Of a stretch of DNA of 64,000 bases, positions 1 to 11,200 are shown in pieces. This DNA comes from Oryzias latipes (Eukaryota; Chordata; Actinopteri; Beloniformes; Adrianichthyidae), in NCBI RefSeq assembly GCF_002234675.1, contig NC_019871.2, positions 14,850,331 to 14,914,330 of the forward strand, written 5' to 3'. Both the position numbers and the translations under genes were made by a program. A model generated the notes under the pieces. The model worked only from the letters and a program-made list of their open reading frames with translations, was not told the DNA's origin and searched no databases. Each line of letters begins with the position of its first letter. Position 1 is the first letter of the stretch.

Positions 1-689
1 CTTATTTTTAGTTTTTTTCGTTTCTCCTTGTTTTTATTTCAGATGTGGTTCCAAACACGTACTTCAACTTGTTTGTTGAAGTGCGCTAGATTTGGCCGAC
101 ACGTGCTTTTTGCAAGTAAAAAATACTCTACACTCCCGATGATAACTAATGGGCTCATTTTAATGAATGAAAATGTAAACATACATCTAGGAATATTTCC
201 GGTTTAATTCACACGAGAAAGAAAGAAGAATTGTGAAATTATTACACAACTTGTGAAACCGATTAAAAAAAAAACACACACACACACACACGCTTATTTC
301 CGGTTTCCCCCGCACTTCCTGTTTCATTAGAATTCCTGCTGTTGTTGTGCCACCTAGTGTTCAGAACAGGGTACACTTTGACACTAATTTGACCAGTCCT
401 CACGACAAATTGAAAACGATGCTTTTTAATTTGTTTTTTTACAATTAAATATTTTTTTAAATTCCGTGTGTCACAGCCAGTAATAGAAGTAAAATGATTA
501 TTTTTTAATTCACCGGAGATAAAGAGAAGTTTGGTATTTTTCTGCAGACTTTTGACTGACATAAAAACGGTTTCTTAGCTTCAAACAGAGCAGTTCCTCC
601 CATTTTATCAGGTGCAAGTTGCAAAACATTTGAGCTTAGTAAGAACATACATTAATAACTAAATAATACATTCTACTTTTATTTGAAAT
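1..689. other. Noncoding AT-rich left edge
   Basis: No convincing gene. The stretch is AT-rich and includes a short AC dinucleotide run near 271-291. Two TTTCCGG motifs (ETS-like) lie near 197 and 297, and an ACTTCCTG lies near 314. These could belong to the promoter of a gene outside the window, but nothing here proves it. A 99-codon minus-strand frame at 263-562 matches no family I know and ends in translated simple repeat. Confidence 0.5.
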
Positions 690-845
690 TGTTCTCCGCA
701 TTTGACCCATCCCCTTGGGGAGCAGTGAGCTGCAGACGTGCCGCGCTCGGGAGCCGACAGCTGGCTGCAGAGAGCAGGGATCGAGTCGCCAACCCTTTCG
801 GTTCCTGGACGACCCGCTCTACCACCTGAGCCAAACACAGGTTTG
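690..845 (-). repeat. tRNA-derived SINE-like relic
   Basis: Read on the minus strand, the segment begins with a tRNA-like A-box region (TGGCTCAGGTGGTAGAGCGG, positions about 812-835) and a diverged B-box-like GACTCGATCC follows. It then has a GC-rich body and ends in GATGGGTCAAATGCGGAGAA, a tail of the kind common in teleost tRNA-type SINEs. It is clearly richer in GC than its surroundings. The exact family is not assigned. It lies downstream of the fkrp stop codon. Confidence 0.6.
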
Positions 846-1791
846 CATACACAGGTTCCATATGCAACACAAGTTTGGAGGTATTAATGAGTTAAAAAAG
901 GCCTGTTACAAAGATCCACAAGAGACGAAACAAACAAAAATAAAAACACTACAATAAGAAAAAAAGGACAAAATGTAGCTTTGAGACCCTCTTTATAAAT
1001 AGAGATGGGAAACCTAGGCCAAATCAGAATACTGGTTGTATTATTATGACTACATTCCAAAACATTTAAACATAAAATGTGGCCTAAAAAGGCAAATAAA
1101 ACTAAGATGAATGGAAAATTGGTACTGAAATGTAAATTGTAGCATATAAAACCCACAACATGAAACACCAAAGTCTGGCACACTTTCTTTTTTTTTTATC
1201 ATGGTCTTCTGTATAATAGCTATGGATTTTTTTGCACATCAACACGTCTCTTTTCGTTTTGCAAATGCGTTCATAGAAATACTTAATACCAAACGGTTTT
1301 GGTATAACATTCATAAACTGTGTGTAGATCAAATAAATATAAAAAAAGAGGCAGTCTGGACAAAAGGCAACATTATTGACAAATTTTAAAATATTTGGTG
1401 GCAATGTTAGTAACAGCTTTATACCTCTCAGCTTATAATGTAAAAACTAATATCGGAATAATTTAATTTATTTCTCAACTTTAAACACTTTCTTACACAC
1501 ATAATACAGTAAAACAAGTTCCGTTTGCGTAAACATACACTTCAGTTTGGACTGACATTTTTCAAGTATGCAGTAAAAGCCTCCCAACGGAGAAAAACCA
1601 CACAATTAAACACGTAAAAACAAAAATATAATTGAATAATTTTTGCTAATAAAGAATTTTGTTATATCAGCAGTCATCCTGGCACCATTTTTGTTGGATT
1701 TTGTGGCAACATTTTTTGAAGACAACCTAAAGAAGATTTTTTTTTTTTGGACAATTCCGCAGTAAAAGTTCATGCAAAAGTTTATTTACAC
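846..1791 (-). other. fkrp 3' flank and probable 3' UTR
   Basis: AT-rich DNA directly downstream of fkrp, which is on the minus strand. Minus-strand AATAAA signals (TTTATT on the plus strand) are present at 1781-1786, only 5 bases past the stop codon, and at 1467-1472. The second is more plausible as a poly(A) signal because the first would leave almost no 3' UTR. No other gene is visible. Confidence 0.45.
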
Positions 1792-3390
1792 TCATAACTT
1801 GCTTCTGTCCAGCCTCTTTTTAGCTGGGTTGGGGTACTGGGGGTTCTCAATCACCCCCTCCCCAAACTTGAGCTCCAAGAAAGCTTTATGGTTGTTGGGG
1901 CCAAAAGCTGTGATGCCGGCAAAAGGCATGGGCACCAGCGGCTGCAGGAAATGTTCTGGGAACTCCACATCTTGCTTGTGGTCTGTCCATGTGTCTTTGG
2001 TCATGACGCCATTGCGCGAATAGAAAGGCCAGAGGTCAACGTGCAAGTGGTTGGCCTCACTGTACTGGACTCGGTAAAAGTCTCCTTCCACAGCGCGCTC
2101 CCACACGTAACCATTAGCATCTACCAGAGAGCCCGAATCCAGGTTCTTCAGATGATCACAGTTGGGCACATCCTCCAGATAGATCCCCAGGTCCACGTCG
2201 TAATCCCACGGGATAATGTCTTGGTGGCGAACAGCCCCGAGCAGAGAACCGCCTTCGAGCCAGTAGCGCACGCCAGAACTCTCCAGGATGTTGATGACGT
2301 ACTTTGTGGTTTCTCTGAGCGCTCGCAAGCAGCAAGGGGGTGTCCAGCGCTCTAAATAAAGGTAGTCTGGGGTGTCATCCTGTACAGTGCCGAAGCAGCG
2401 GGGGGTTTCTTTACTACAGCCAAACCACTGCTCCTTCCCATCAGACAGCAGGAGGCGCTTTACACCAAAACCCTTCATGAGCTTGCCTGTAGCCTCCTTC
2501 ATTCGAGTGTCTGCTTTCCACTGGTTGTGTGCGGAGCTGAAAAGTGGACGGTGGGTTGCTGAAAAACAAGGGCTTTCCAGCAGTTTGACCTTCCAACCCC
2601 TCAGGGCAGTTTGGATGAAAAGTGCTGGAAAAAGAGGGCGGCCCAGAGGGACAGAGAGGTTAAAGAGATCCTCTGTGCGCATCAGGACCACAGCATCTCC
2701 TTGTAATGCAGTACAGACGCTCCCACTGCTTCCAGACGCCGCCGGCGAGTAGGTGGCCGTCCACTCCCTGAGGTTCACTCGCAGGTGGAGACACTGCACG
2801 GCGGACCGGACCAACACGGGTGCAGCTACCATCCGCACAGGACCCCCGCCCTCGCCTTCTAGCTCCCTGATGAGCCTCTCTATCACCCGAGGTTGTTCCA
2901 GCTCCACCCCATCAGGGACCAGAAACACAAACTCTGTCTGGACATGAAACTCTGGCCTGTGAGCTTGGGGCGGCTGGTCCGGGCTGGGGGAGAGCACAAG
3001 AAGCCGGGCGCCGTCGGGAAGCACCAAAGGAGGATATGGAGGCACGTCAGCCACGGCCAGGAAGGGCAGGTCAGCACGCTGATGGAGGAAAGAATTTGCC
3101 ACATCTCCCACAAAGTTTTCAAAGTTCTCAAACTCTCGGAGCAGAACAGTCACTCTTGCACTTCGACCGTGTCCTTCGACTCCGACCAATCCACGATCAC
3201 CTCCAGCCCCCCCAACGGCCACCAGACCTCCTCCGAGCCCCGAGGCTGGAAGGATAGCCCTTCTGGATCCTCGTCCAAGCTCTTTCCTCTTCTCCATCAT
3301 CTGCTGTTGGGCTCGAGATACATAGTAGAGTATCAGGAGGTTCAGGACGATAGCAGCAGTCAGCAGGCCTTGGCAGAAACTAATACGCAT
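1792..3390 (-). CDS. fkrp: Fukutin-related protein (ribitol 5-phosphate transferase)
   Basis: Single coding exon of 532 codons, as in other vertebrates. FKRP is a Golgi type II membrane enzyme that adds the second ribitol-5-phosphate to the O-mannosyl core of alpha-dystroglycan; its human gene is a muscular dystrophy gene. Residues about 7-24 form the signal-anchor helix. A Gly-rich stem (about 40-80) makes the protein longer than the 495-residue human form. A zinc-loop Cys set is present (C325, C332, C353, C354), as is the LicD-type catalytic block WDYDVDLG with acidic residues D396, D398 and D400, and the sequon N244. The start ATG at 3388-3390 has a favourable GCC before it and leads straight into the anchor. 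The C-terminus reads SKL, which looks like a peroxisomal PTS1 but would be lumenal here. Strn4 is divergent 1.49 kb away. Identification is very secure. Confidence 0.97.
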   Translation of the reverse strand: MRISFCQGLLTAAIVLNLLILYYVSRAQQQMMEKRKELGRGSRRAILPASGLGGGLVAVGGAGGDRGLVGVEGHGRSARVTVLLREFENFENFVGDVANSFLHQRADLPFLAVADVPPYPPLVLPDGARLLVLSPSPDQPPQAHRPEFHVQTEFVFLVPDGVELEQPRVIERLIRELEGEGGGPVRMVAAPVLVRSAVQCLHLRVNLREWTATYSPAASGSSGSVCTALQGDAVVLMRTEDLFNLSVPLGRPLFPALFIQTALRGWKVKLLESPCFSATHRPLFSSAHNQWKADTRMKEATGKLMKGFGVKRLLLSDGKEQWFGCSKETPRCFGTVQDDTPDYLYLERWTPPCCLRALRETTKYVINILESSGVRYWLEGGSLLGAVRHQDIIPWDYDVDLGIYLEDVPNCDHLKNLDSGSLVDANGYVWERAVEGDFYRVQYSEANHLHVDLWPFYSRNGVMTKDTWTDHKQDVEFPEHFLQPLVPMPFAGITAFGPNNHKAFLELKFGEGVIENPQYPNPAKKRLDRSKL

Positions 3391-4018
3391 GGCAGCTAAT
3401 AACTCGAGAATTCAACTTGAGTTTGCTGGTTTATTATAGTCCCCATGTGGACTCCTGGATGAGGGGAAAATATAACAAAAGAAAAGAAATACATAAGTAT
3501 ATTTCACTTATCGTGTAACAAACAATAAACACATGTGTCCTACAGCCTGCACATGAGGTATAATTAAAAAAACAACATTCATGTAGTGAACACATCCTTA
3601 ATGCAGCTGCAAAAATCCAGAATCTAACCTTATTTTGATGCATCTGCATCACTACATGCAGAACATGGTGTGATCACAACCTGCGCCACTTATCGGAAGG
3701 TTTTCAAGAGCTCTGCCAATGACATCGGCTTTAGAAAGCGTACTGCAGCGGCATTTGTGGTCCCATTCACACAGCTTGTTATAACAACAAACCGGACCGG
3801 GTCGGTAGCTGCAGAAACAAATGCTGACATGTATTATATATTTCTTTTTGTACAACTGTCATCTAAAATCGTATAATATTAAAAACTAACGTACACAATC
3901 TGATGAAAATAACATCGTGCCATTTGTAAGACTTTTAATAAACATTCAACCTTAAATTACCCCTACAAACCCTTAGCATCACGCTAGCATACTGTCTGCT
4001 TCTTACAGAAGCAGCGTC

Positions 4019-4027
4019 ATTTCCGGT
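4019..4027 (-). promoter_or_regulatory. ETS-type motif, candidate fkrp core promoter
   Basis: ATTTCCGGT on the plus strand reads ACCGGAAAT on the fkrp strand, a good ETS/GABP-type site about 630 bp upstream of the fkrp ATG. ETS sites are common at vertebrate housekeeping promoters. Assigning it to fkrp is inference from orientation and position only. Confidence 0.3.
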
Positions 4028-4684
4028 ACAAGGCTTTCAAAATAAAGTGATATTTTCCAATGATCCCGTTTTATTATTTCTATCGTTTACTAGAGTCAAA
4101 CATCTGCTCGGAATACTACCAGATGGGTGATTTAATTAGGTTACGTGAAAAAAAAAACATTTTAATGTTTCACAATTGTAAAATCTTATTGACTCAGTAC
4201 ATACTAGAATTTATTTGTTTGTTTGTTTTATGCTATAATTTCAAGAAGAGTAAATACTTAGTTACGTTTTATGAAGTGGCTACTGACAAGTGGATTTAAA
4301 ATAAAGTTAAAGTCGGAAATAAATATATTGATTGTCTTGGTGGAAAATTAATGTCTTAAAATAGTCCGGCTCACAAAATGGCAGGAAATCAACCGCCTGG
4401 GTAACTCGCTCATTGTGGACCACAGAAAACGTCTCTTTTTTGTCAGTCGCTCACGGATTTTCAATGGCAAACATGTCGAGCAGGAAACAGTTCCCAAAAA
4501 AAGCAAAAATAATAGCTTAAAACAGAACAGTGACAACAGTCATAAGTAACAAGACATATTTTGTATTTCCATTGGTTTGAAATCATTTTTATATACCACC
4601 GTAAGTTTCACAGTTAAATGTTTTCTTAAGGTTACATTGTGGAAAATTTGTGGAAATTTTGTCTTTTAATCTGAAAACTCCAAA

Positions 4685-4692
4685 GCGGAAGT
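4685..4692 (+). promoter_or_regulatory. ETS-type motif, candidate strn4 core promoter
   Basis: GCGGAAGT, a good ETS/GABP core, lies 185 bp upstream of the strn4 ATG and just before the CpG-rich block that carries exon 1. Position and motif suggest a housekeeping-type promoter, but no transcript data support it. Confidence 0.35.
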
Positions 4693-4876
4693 GTAGTATT
4701 TTACCGAGAGAATTGTGATTTTACTTTGTCGTCTTAGAAAGGAAGAATTGAAGGTAGCTTGTAGTAAAGAATAGTTGGATAAAAAGGGGACACTGGTTTC
4801 TATTTTAGTTATTTTTCGCTGCTGCATTATTCCCCCTCTCCAGCCCCTTATCCTGGCTGAAGGTTGAACGGGTAAA

Positions 4877-5221
4877 ATGGAGGCGGACAGATCAGGCGGA
4901 GGACCAAACCCGAACTCCGGAGGCGGTGGCGGCGGCGGCGGCAATAGTAGCGGCAGTGGCAGCATTGGAGCGGGGCGCAACCCTAATGGGCCCAAAGCAT
5001 CACAATGCCCGGCGACATCAGCTGCCGTGAGTGGGGCCATGGCAGCTGCAGCCACGGCGGCAACAGCGGGGGCCGTCCCCGGGTCGTCGCAGCCGCCTCA
5101 GGAGACGCAGGACGGGGACTCGGGATTGACGCTCCCCGGGATCCTGCATTTCATCCAGTACGAGTGGGGACGTTTCCAGGCCGAGAAATACCGCTGGGAG
5201 GCTGAGAGGGACGAGCTGAGG
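4877..5221 (+). CDS. strn4: strn4 exon 1: low-complexity N-terminus, start of coiled coil
   Basis: 115 codons ending ERDELR at donor AGG|GTAAAT, phase 0. A GGC/GGT triplet run at about 4919-4944 codes for eight consecutive glycines, followed by Ala-rich and Ser/Gly-rich sequence. The conserved part is LPGILHFIQYEWGRF (about residues 86-100), which fits the striatin caveolin-binding segment and the entry to the coiled coil. The ATG lies in AAAATGG, has G at +4, and is the first one in the CpG-rich block. Confidence 0.93.
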
Positions 5222-8200
5222 GTAAATATGTCTTCTCGTTAACTTTTTGTTAGTTGCAATATTGCCGAGTTGAGGTGAGTAACCCAAACTGCGAGCCTTA
5301 TTGGACTCATTTTACCCATGAATGTGAAATAAAAGCCCCTTTGCCTTGCTGTCATGTTGTTTCATGACAGCAGCATGCTAATGTGTGCTAACATAACATC
5401 CCAGAGTCTTTGAAGATGTTTACAGTTTGGCTGCAGAGAGATGTGGTCCAGTGTTTGCTCTCCATAAGGAAGTCACAGGAAAACCCCTTTCATACGTTCA
5501 ATTAGGTGTAATTACTTAAACAAATCTAATATTTTTTTTTATTTTTATCTATAAAAACAACCATTTAATATCAAGAAAGGTTGAATTTCATCATGACTAA
5601 GATTTAGATTTTTTAAATTAAAGCAATGACCCTACAAAAACTTAAAATAAAAAGAGCCTTGTTATAATAATCTCAAGAAAGTGTTTCAATAGTATTATAA
5701 TCTTATTTTAATAAAACATGTCTGGCTGAACAACATTTTTTTCTTAGAATTCACTTTTCTTTGCCATTGGCAGACTTTTTATTATTTTATCACTTATTTA
5801 AAGAACAGTTTTAACATTGTTTTTGGCTTATTATTAGAGGGTTTATTTTTGCAGTGTAGAATGCTTTTTTTGCTTAAAAATAACAATTTTTTTTTAAACA
5901 AAAATAGTTCACATATTTGACCAATTGAAATGATCTTTTTCAGTGTAAATCTATCATATTGTCTGGAATTGTGGTAATTTAGCTTTAGGGTTGGAGAGGA
6001 TTTTATCAATGCCTTTATTACGACCTCTACTTTATACAAAAATGTAGCTTTATGTTGTTTTGTATCAGAAAGCATGGTTTCTTTTTGTCAAAATGGAATT
6101 TGTTGTCTTATTAGAGATCAAACCCTTAAATAATTAACTTAAAGTCAGCTTGGCTTGTTATGGTGCGTTAAAAATAGTTTAGCAAGGATTCAAATCTTGG
6201 CCAGAGTTATGTTTGTTATTACATACGATTGCATACGTTTTTGTTGTCTGGAACAGTGAAATATATACGATGGAGCAGTTTTCAGGTCCATCTGCCCCAC
6301 ACTTTTAACATATATTATCATCCAGTCCTAAATCATAGTCTCTGCTTGTCTGTCTTTGTTTTATTTTTAATGCACCAACATACATTCTTCTTTATGGTGC
6401 ATTTATAAAGGCCATCGATCTGAGTGTTTAGAATACAATATATGACTCAGTGGCATAAAAATGCCCTATAGCAGGGCCGGAGTTCCCTGATGTCCATACT
6501 TGCTTAAATGCCAACAGCAAAAGAGCGAGGTTGGAGTGTACAGCTCTCCAGAGTGATTACCCGGCAGCGCTTTACTTAATAAATTATTTCACAATTACGT
6601 AAGGAAATAAAATGCATGCATAGATATGTTCCCTTCATTTGGAAGTGTTCATCTTTTCATTTTTTCATCCCCTATGTTGCTTTCCTTCCCTCAGTTTTTA
6701 ATTACAGGAATCTAAACGGTATCTGATGGAGTTCTCAAGCTAGGGAGGAAAACCACAGAAGACATATCATTGGCTTTTTTTCTTCTCTCTATTGGGCTTT
6801 TTTTTTTTTTTCCTTTTCCACTTTGCTCTCGACTCAAAACATGAAGTTATAAATAGTAGCCTGATAAAAAATGAATGAACAATAACAAACTGCCTGGACC
6901 GTGCTTGCTGCTTTTGTGGGCTCGGCAAAGAGCGGGAACGGAAAGTCCAAGGCAGGCAGGCAAGCGTCGGGTCCAACATGGCACTACTGATTGTTTCCAA
7001 AGTGGGTCTTTGCTGCACAAGGTTCGGCTCCACGTGCACAACAGCATCATGTGCTGATAGGATGAGGGGTTCGCTGAAGTGCAAGGCTGGCTTATATTTG
7101 AACACCCTGAGGCCACAGGCCGTTGGCTGTTGTTGCCAGTATGCTGAGCACGCCAGCGACCATCCCTGCTGGTTAAATGCTGCACGGTTAGCAACATACT
7201 GTGCATGCTTGGGGACATTGTGTGGTCAGCTCAGGTGCATTTGAATGTTTGTACACTTAAGGGGACACGATGGTAATGGAGGAACCCACTAAAAGATGCA
7301 GCAGAGTGATGGAAAGGATTAATGGAGGATTACAGCAGTGGAACTCAGGGAAGCGTTTGTGTCTTTGAGATGAAGCGGCCCACTCTCTGTGAGTGTGTGA
7401 CTCTTGAGATCCCACCTGTGGTGGCGTGTCTCCATCGACGGGTTAGGAATTAATCCTCCTCCTCCTCCTTCGAACAGGTGGAACACGTTGGGTCAAATGC
7501 GGGACAGGGGACAGGTGGCAGCGAGCGTGTGTGTGGGTCCCTCGGTGTGTGCACACTCTTAAAACTAGCCTTCTACCATGCATTCCCTACTGTTGCTACT
7601 GTTTGCTTGATAACCACATTTTAGGCAGTTATAGCTTCATTAATATTTAAGAAAAAAAAAAAGATTTCGCTGCTATTTTTCTTTTCTTTTTTAACGCATC
7701 TCTTCATTTACAAACTGCATACTTTTGTGACGTTCGATTCTTTTTGTTTTCGGGTCCCAGCCCCTTTTAACAAAATAAGACTCTACTTTTAGGATGTCTT
7801 CCTCAAGGATGACACACACTTAATTGGCTCTGTCCTAGAAAAGTTGCTCTACTTGTTTTTTTTCAACAATTGTCTCAGAGATGAGAGGATAAAATGATGT
7901 GGGGTGGAAAGACCAACGCTCCCTGCTCGGTTTAAAAAAGACTGAGAGGATGTGTGCACCGTAAATTCTAGAAATGTGGGGAATATAAATGGAAATGTCA
8001 AGGTTTGTAAAGAAGACTTTGTAAATAACCGTGTTACTGTTGGACTGACTGTATCAAATGTCACAAGACTAGCAAATGCTTCTTACTCGGCATGTTTTTC
8101 TTTGTGCAAGTGGAAATATGTCTTACCTTTGCTGTCACCTCTAAAGCTCGGATGACCGGCTGCTCCTCATTCAAGCGTTGGCCCTAAAGCCCTGGGTGTT

Positions 8201-11200
8201 GTCTGCTGAGCCGGGTTTTGCACAAGTCTAAACGAGCAGAACCCCATCCCAGGCAGGGAAAACACAGGCGGAGGAAGGCTTTTTCAAAAACTAGGCTCCA
8301 TCTCTCTCCATCCCAAGAGCTAGCTTGGAATTTTGTCCCAAATCGCCCACTGTAGAAGACGTGCTTAATTGGACAAATGATTTTAACCGTACTGAGGAAA
8401 AAGAATAGTATAAAATACTATGTCAGACAAAACAAGGTTTTCAAAACAACATAGACAGCTTTTGATGAGAAAAACTTTCTAGTTTCAGTTACTTTAATGT
8501 GTTCACAATAATTGGCCTGACATTGTGTTTGGGTGAGATTGTCGAATTTAGTAACGCATCAGCATCTTGGCTTCTAATCTGAGGGCTTCAGTGGGAACAG
8601 AGAAGCGCAGCATGGCGGACACACAGAGGTATGATGCTCATCAGGGGGCGAGGGCACGCTGGAACTCGTCTGAGTGTGGCAGAGCGTGATAACATGCGTC
8701 CCGCTTCCTAACACGGGTGCAGAAACGTTCTGTGGAGGGGTGGAAATGATGAAATGCACTGTAATCCTCCAAAGCAGGATCCTTTTATTAGCTATAGAAA
8801 CTCGTTTTTCCTTCTCATTTCTAATTATTGTTGTGACCTTAAGTGTAATCTTGATGATAAAAAGTCCGTTAGTCTTGCAGATTTACAATGTCGGTGCAAA
8901 CTGAGATGCTTTTTTTTTCTTCTTTTCTTTTTAAAGTGTGCGTGGGTGCCAATCCATTTATATAACTTAGTCTATTGATGTGCTTTCTTTGGTTTTTTTC
9001 CTGTCTGAGCCTCCCACACCGTGCCACTGCCCAGTTATCCCAGTGGCACGGCTCGGCTTCGCTTCTACTTTAGTTCAACATGCGAATCTGATTATATCAC
9101 ACAAATCAGCCCACCCGAAATGAAAAACATAGTACTGCTGCATCTTTAGTGTCAACACTCGTTATTATTATTATTGTAAATAACCTTGCAGCCATAATTT
9201 GCCTAAACTAATCTTTAATCAGTGGAGATTCCACAGCAGCAGCGGCATCATGGGTAAGGTTTGCTCAGCAGATCGTCCCGTGTCCTTGCTGATCACATGT
9301 GTTTGGTGTGTCCTCTATTCTTTGACTGGCTGTGCTCTGAAGGAGGCCAGTAGTCTGCTTTACGAGGTGACTTTCATTTGATTTCATTCTTTTTTTCAGG
9401 CTGTTCTAATTTTACAGAATGAGGCTTGCGTGTCTCAGACTCAGACGCAGGAAGGGGCAACTAGAGGAGAAATGGGCTGTAAAATAAGCTTGATTAATGC
9501 TCCAGAAGCCAAAGAGGGGAAATGTGAAATACAATCGCACTTAATCCTCAAAATAGAGATGGGTCAAGTCTTCTCCAATGAAGATTTTAGGTTTTCCTTT
9601 TTTATGTCTTTCTGCCTCTGCAAACAGAGGTTGAGATATTTCCTGCCTGTTGACAACTAAAGTTAACTGTGAAGCAACACCTGCTGCGCGACCGACTGTC
9701 AAGTGTGGAATGATGACGACTTAAGAGCTAAACTTGATACCTTTGATCTTTTGTTTGTGTTTTTTTTTTCTTCTCTTCCAACAAAGTTTTGGATTCCATC
9801 GGTCGGAGCAGGTCCGTGAAAAAAATCTTTCCGCAAGTGAAGAATCTTTTGAGGAAGGAAATTGACGGGAAATGAGGGAAGCAGGATGTGTCTAAAAAGA
9901 GCGTGTTTGAGTTTGGCTCGTAGGCGCTTTGTTTTTACTTCTCTACAGATGCACACTGAGGCTTTGGTTAGAAAAAGCTAAAAATAAAGTCCCTCCTGCT
10001 CCACAATCCCTCTACTTAGGCCATGGAGTTTCCAGAAGTGGGGTTTGTTGTATATCATAGATTTCTCCTCACATACTGAGGATTGTTTTGTATCCTAACA
10101 TCGTTTATTTATTTTCTTTCAACGTTTGCTGAGATGGTGCATGTTTTTTTTTTGTGTGTAATGTATGTAAAGAAATAACTTTTCAAACTTAGTTTTCAGT
10201 TATATGGATTTTTTTTTACTAGCTGCGTTCTTTTTTTTATTCTTTTTTAAGTGTTTGAGGTTTTGGATATTTGCTGAGGAAAGGTGATCCTGATCGCCAT
10301 GGAAACCTGCTTCGCTCAGCTGGCAGTACAACATAGTGACAAAAGGGCTGAGCATTAAATATCCAATATACTTGATTTTTTTTTTTAAATGTTTGACGTG
10401 AGATACATAACTGAAATTATCTTTAAGGTTTTATGTTATTTTATGCATTTATTTTGAAAATTTGTTTTTTGTTTTGTTGCCAGCGTGTTCAAATTGAAAA
10501 TCTTCCTACATAATTTTTTCTTGGGTCATTTTTTTGCTTTATCTTTTATGGTTTGCGTTTTATTCTTTTTTAACTGTCAGGCTTAACATTCATACAGAGA
10601 GAATGCTCTGTATTATAAATAATCTTTGAGTTTGAATGAATTTAAAGATCTCTGAATAGTAGATCACCAAAAAAAGGATGTGGCTTATTTATTTATTTAT
10701 TTATTTTTTACCCATTGAAGTCTTATTATTTGTTTTATTATTACTGTTTTATGGCATTAAATATTTGTTTGGGCAAAAAAAAATTGAGATCTTAAAAAAC
10801 ACACCATATTTCATAATCAGATCTAAATGTATGCAATCTGTTATTAAAATCACAATCAATTTGTATCTAGTTTGTTCCCCTTCCAGTCAGATTTACAAAA
10901 GTAAAAAAATAAATAAATACTTGAACATGGCTTGTAAATTTATTTTGTGTGTGTTTTTAGGCTCAGGTGGCATTTCTACAAGGTGAGAGGAAAGGACAGG
11001 AGAACATGAAACAGGATCTGGTGAGGCGGATCAAAATGCTGGAATACGCCCTCAAACAAGAAAGGTAAAAAAAACTTGCAGAGCAAGTCATTTGTTTTTT
11101 TTCCTCCCATGTTGTGTACATTTGTGGTTTGCAGGTTGTAGGCGCACTGACTTGTTCCGTTGTCCTTATGCGACTTCTCATGCATTGCAGATCCAAGTAT

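Larger units (their letters stand above)
3391..4876. promoter_or_regulatory. Divergent fkrp/strn4 promoter interval
   Basis: 1,486 bp separate the two start codons, head to head. No coding sequence is visible. It must hold the 5' ends of both genes. The segment is mostly AT-rich and becomes CpG-rich only at 4840 and into strn4 exon 1. Fkrp may have an untranslated first exon here, but I could not place a donor/acceptor pair with confidence. Confidence 0.6.

Noticed and set aside
1888..2355. 155-codon plus-strand frame opposite fkrp
   Set aside because: Complement of the catalytic part of fkrp; no independent evidence such as a promoter or conserved motif.
2893..3399. 168-codon plus-strand open frame opposite fkrp
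   Set aside because: It lies antisense to the well-conserved fkrp reading frame, is rich in basic residues and Ser, and matches no family. Typical shadow of a GC-rich coding exon.
4666..5055. 129-codon minus-strand frame at the strn4 promoter
   Set aside because: It is the complement of the Gly/Ala-rich strn4 exon 1 and promoter; its Pro/Leu runs are the reverse of the GGC repeat.
7430..7560. Possible SINE at 7.4-7.5 kb
   Set aside because: Only a short GGGTCAAATGCGGG match to the tail of the 690-845 SINE; no A/B boxes found, too little to call.
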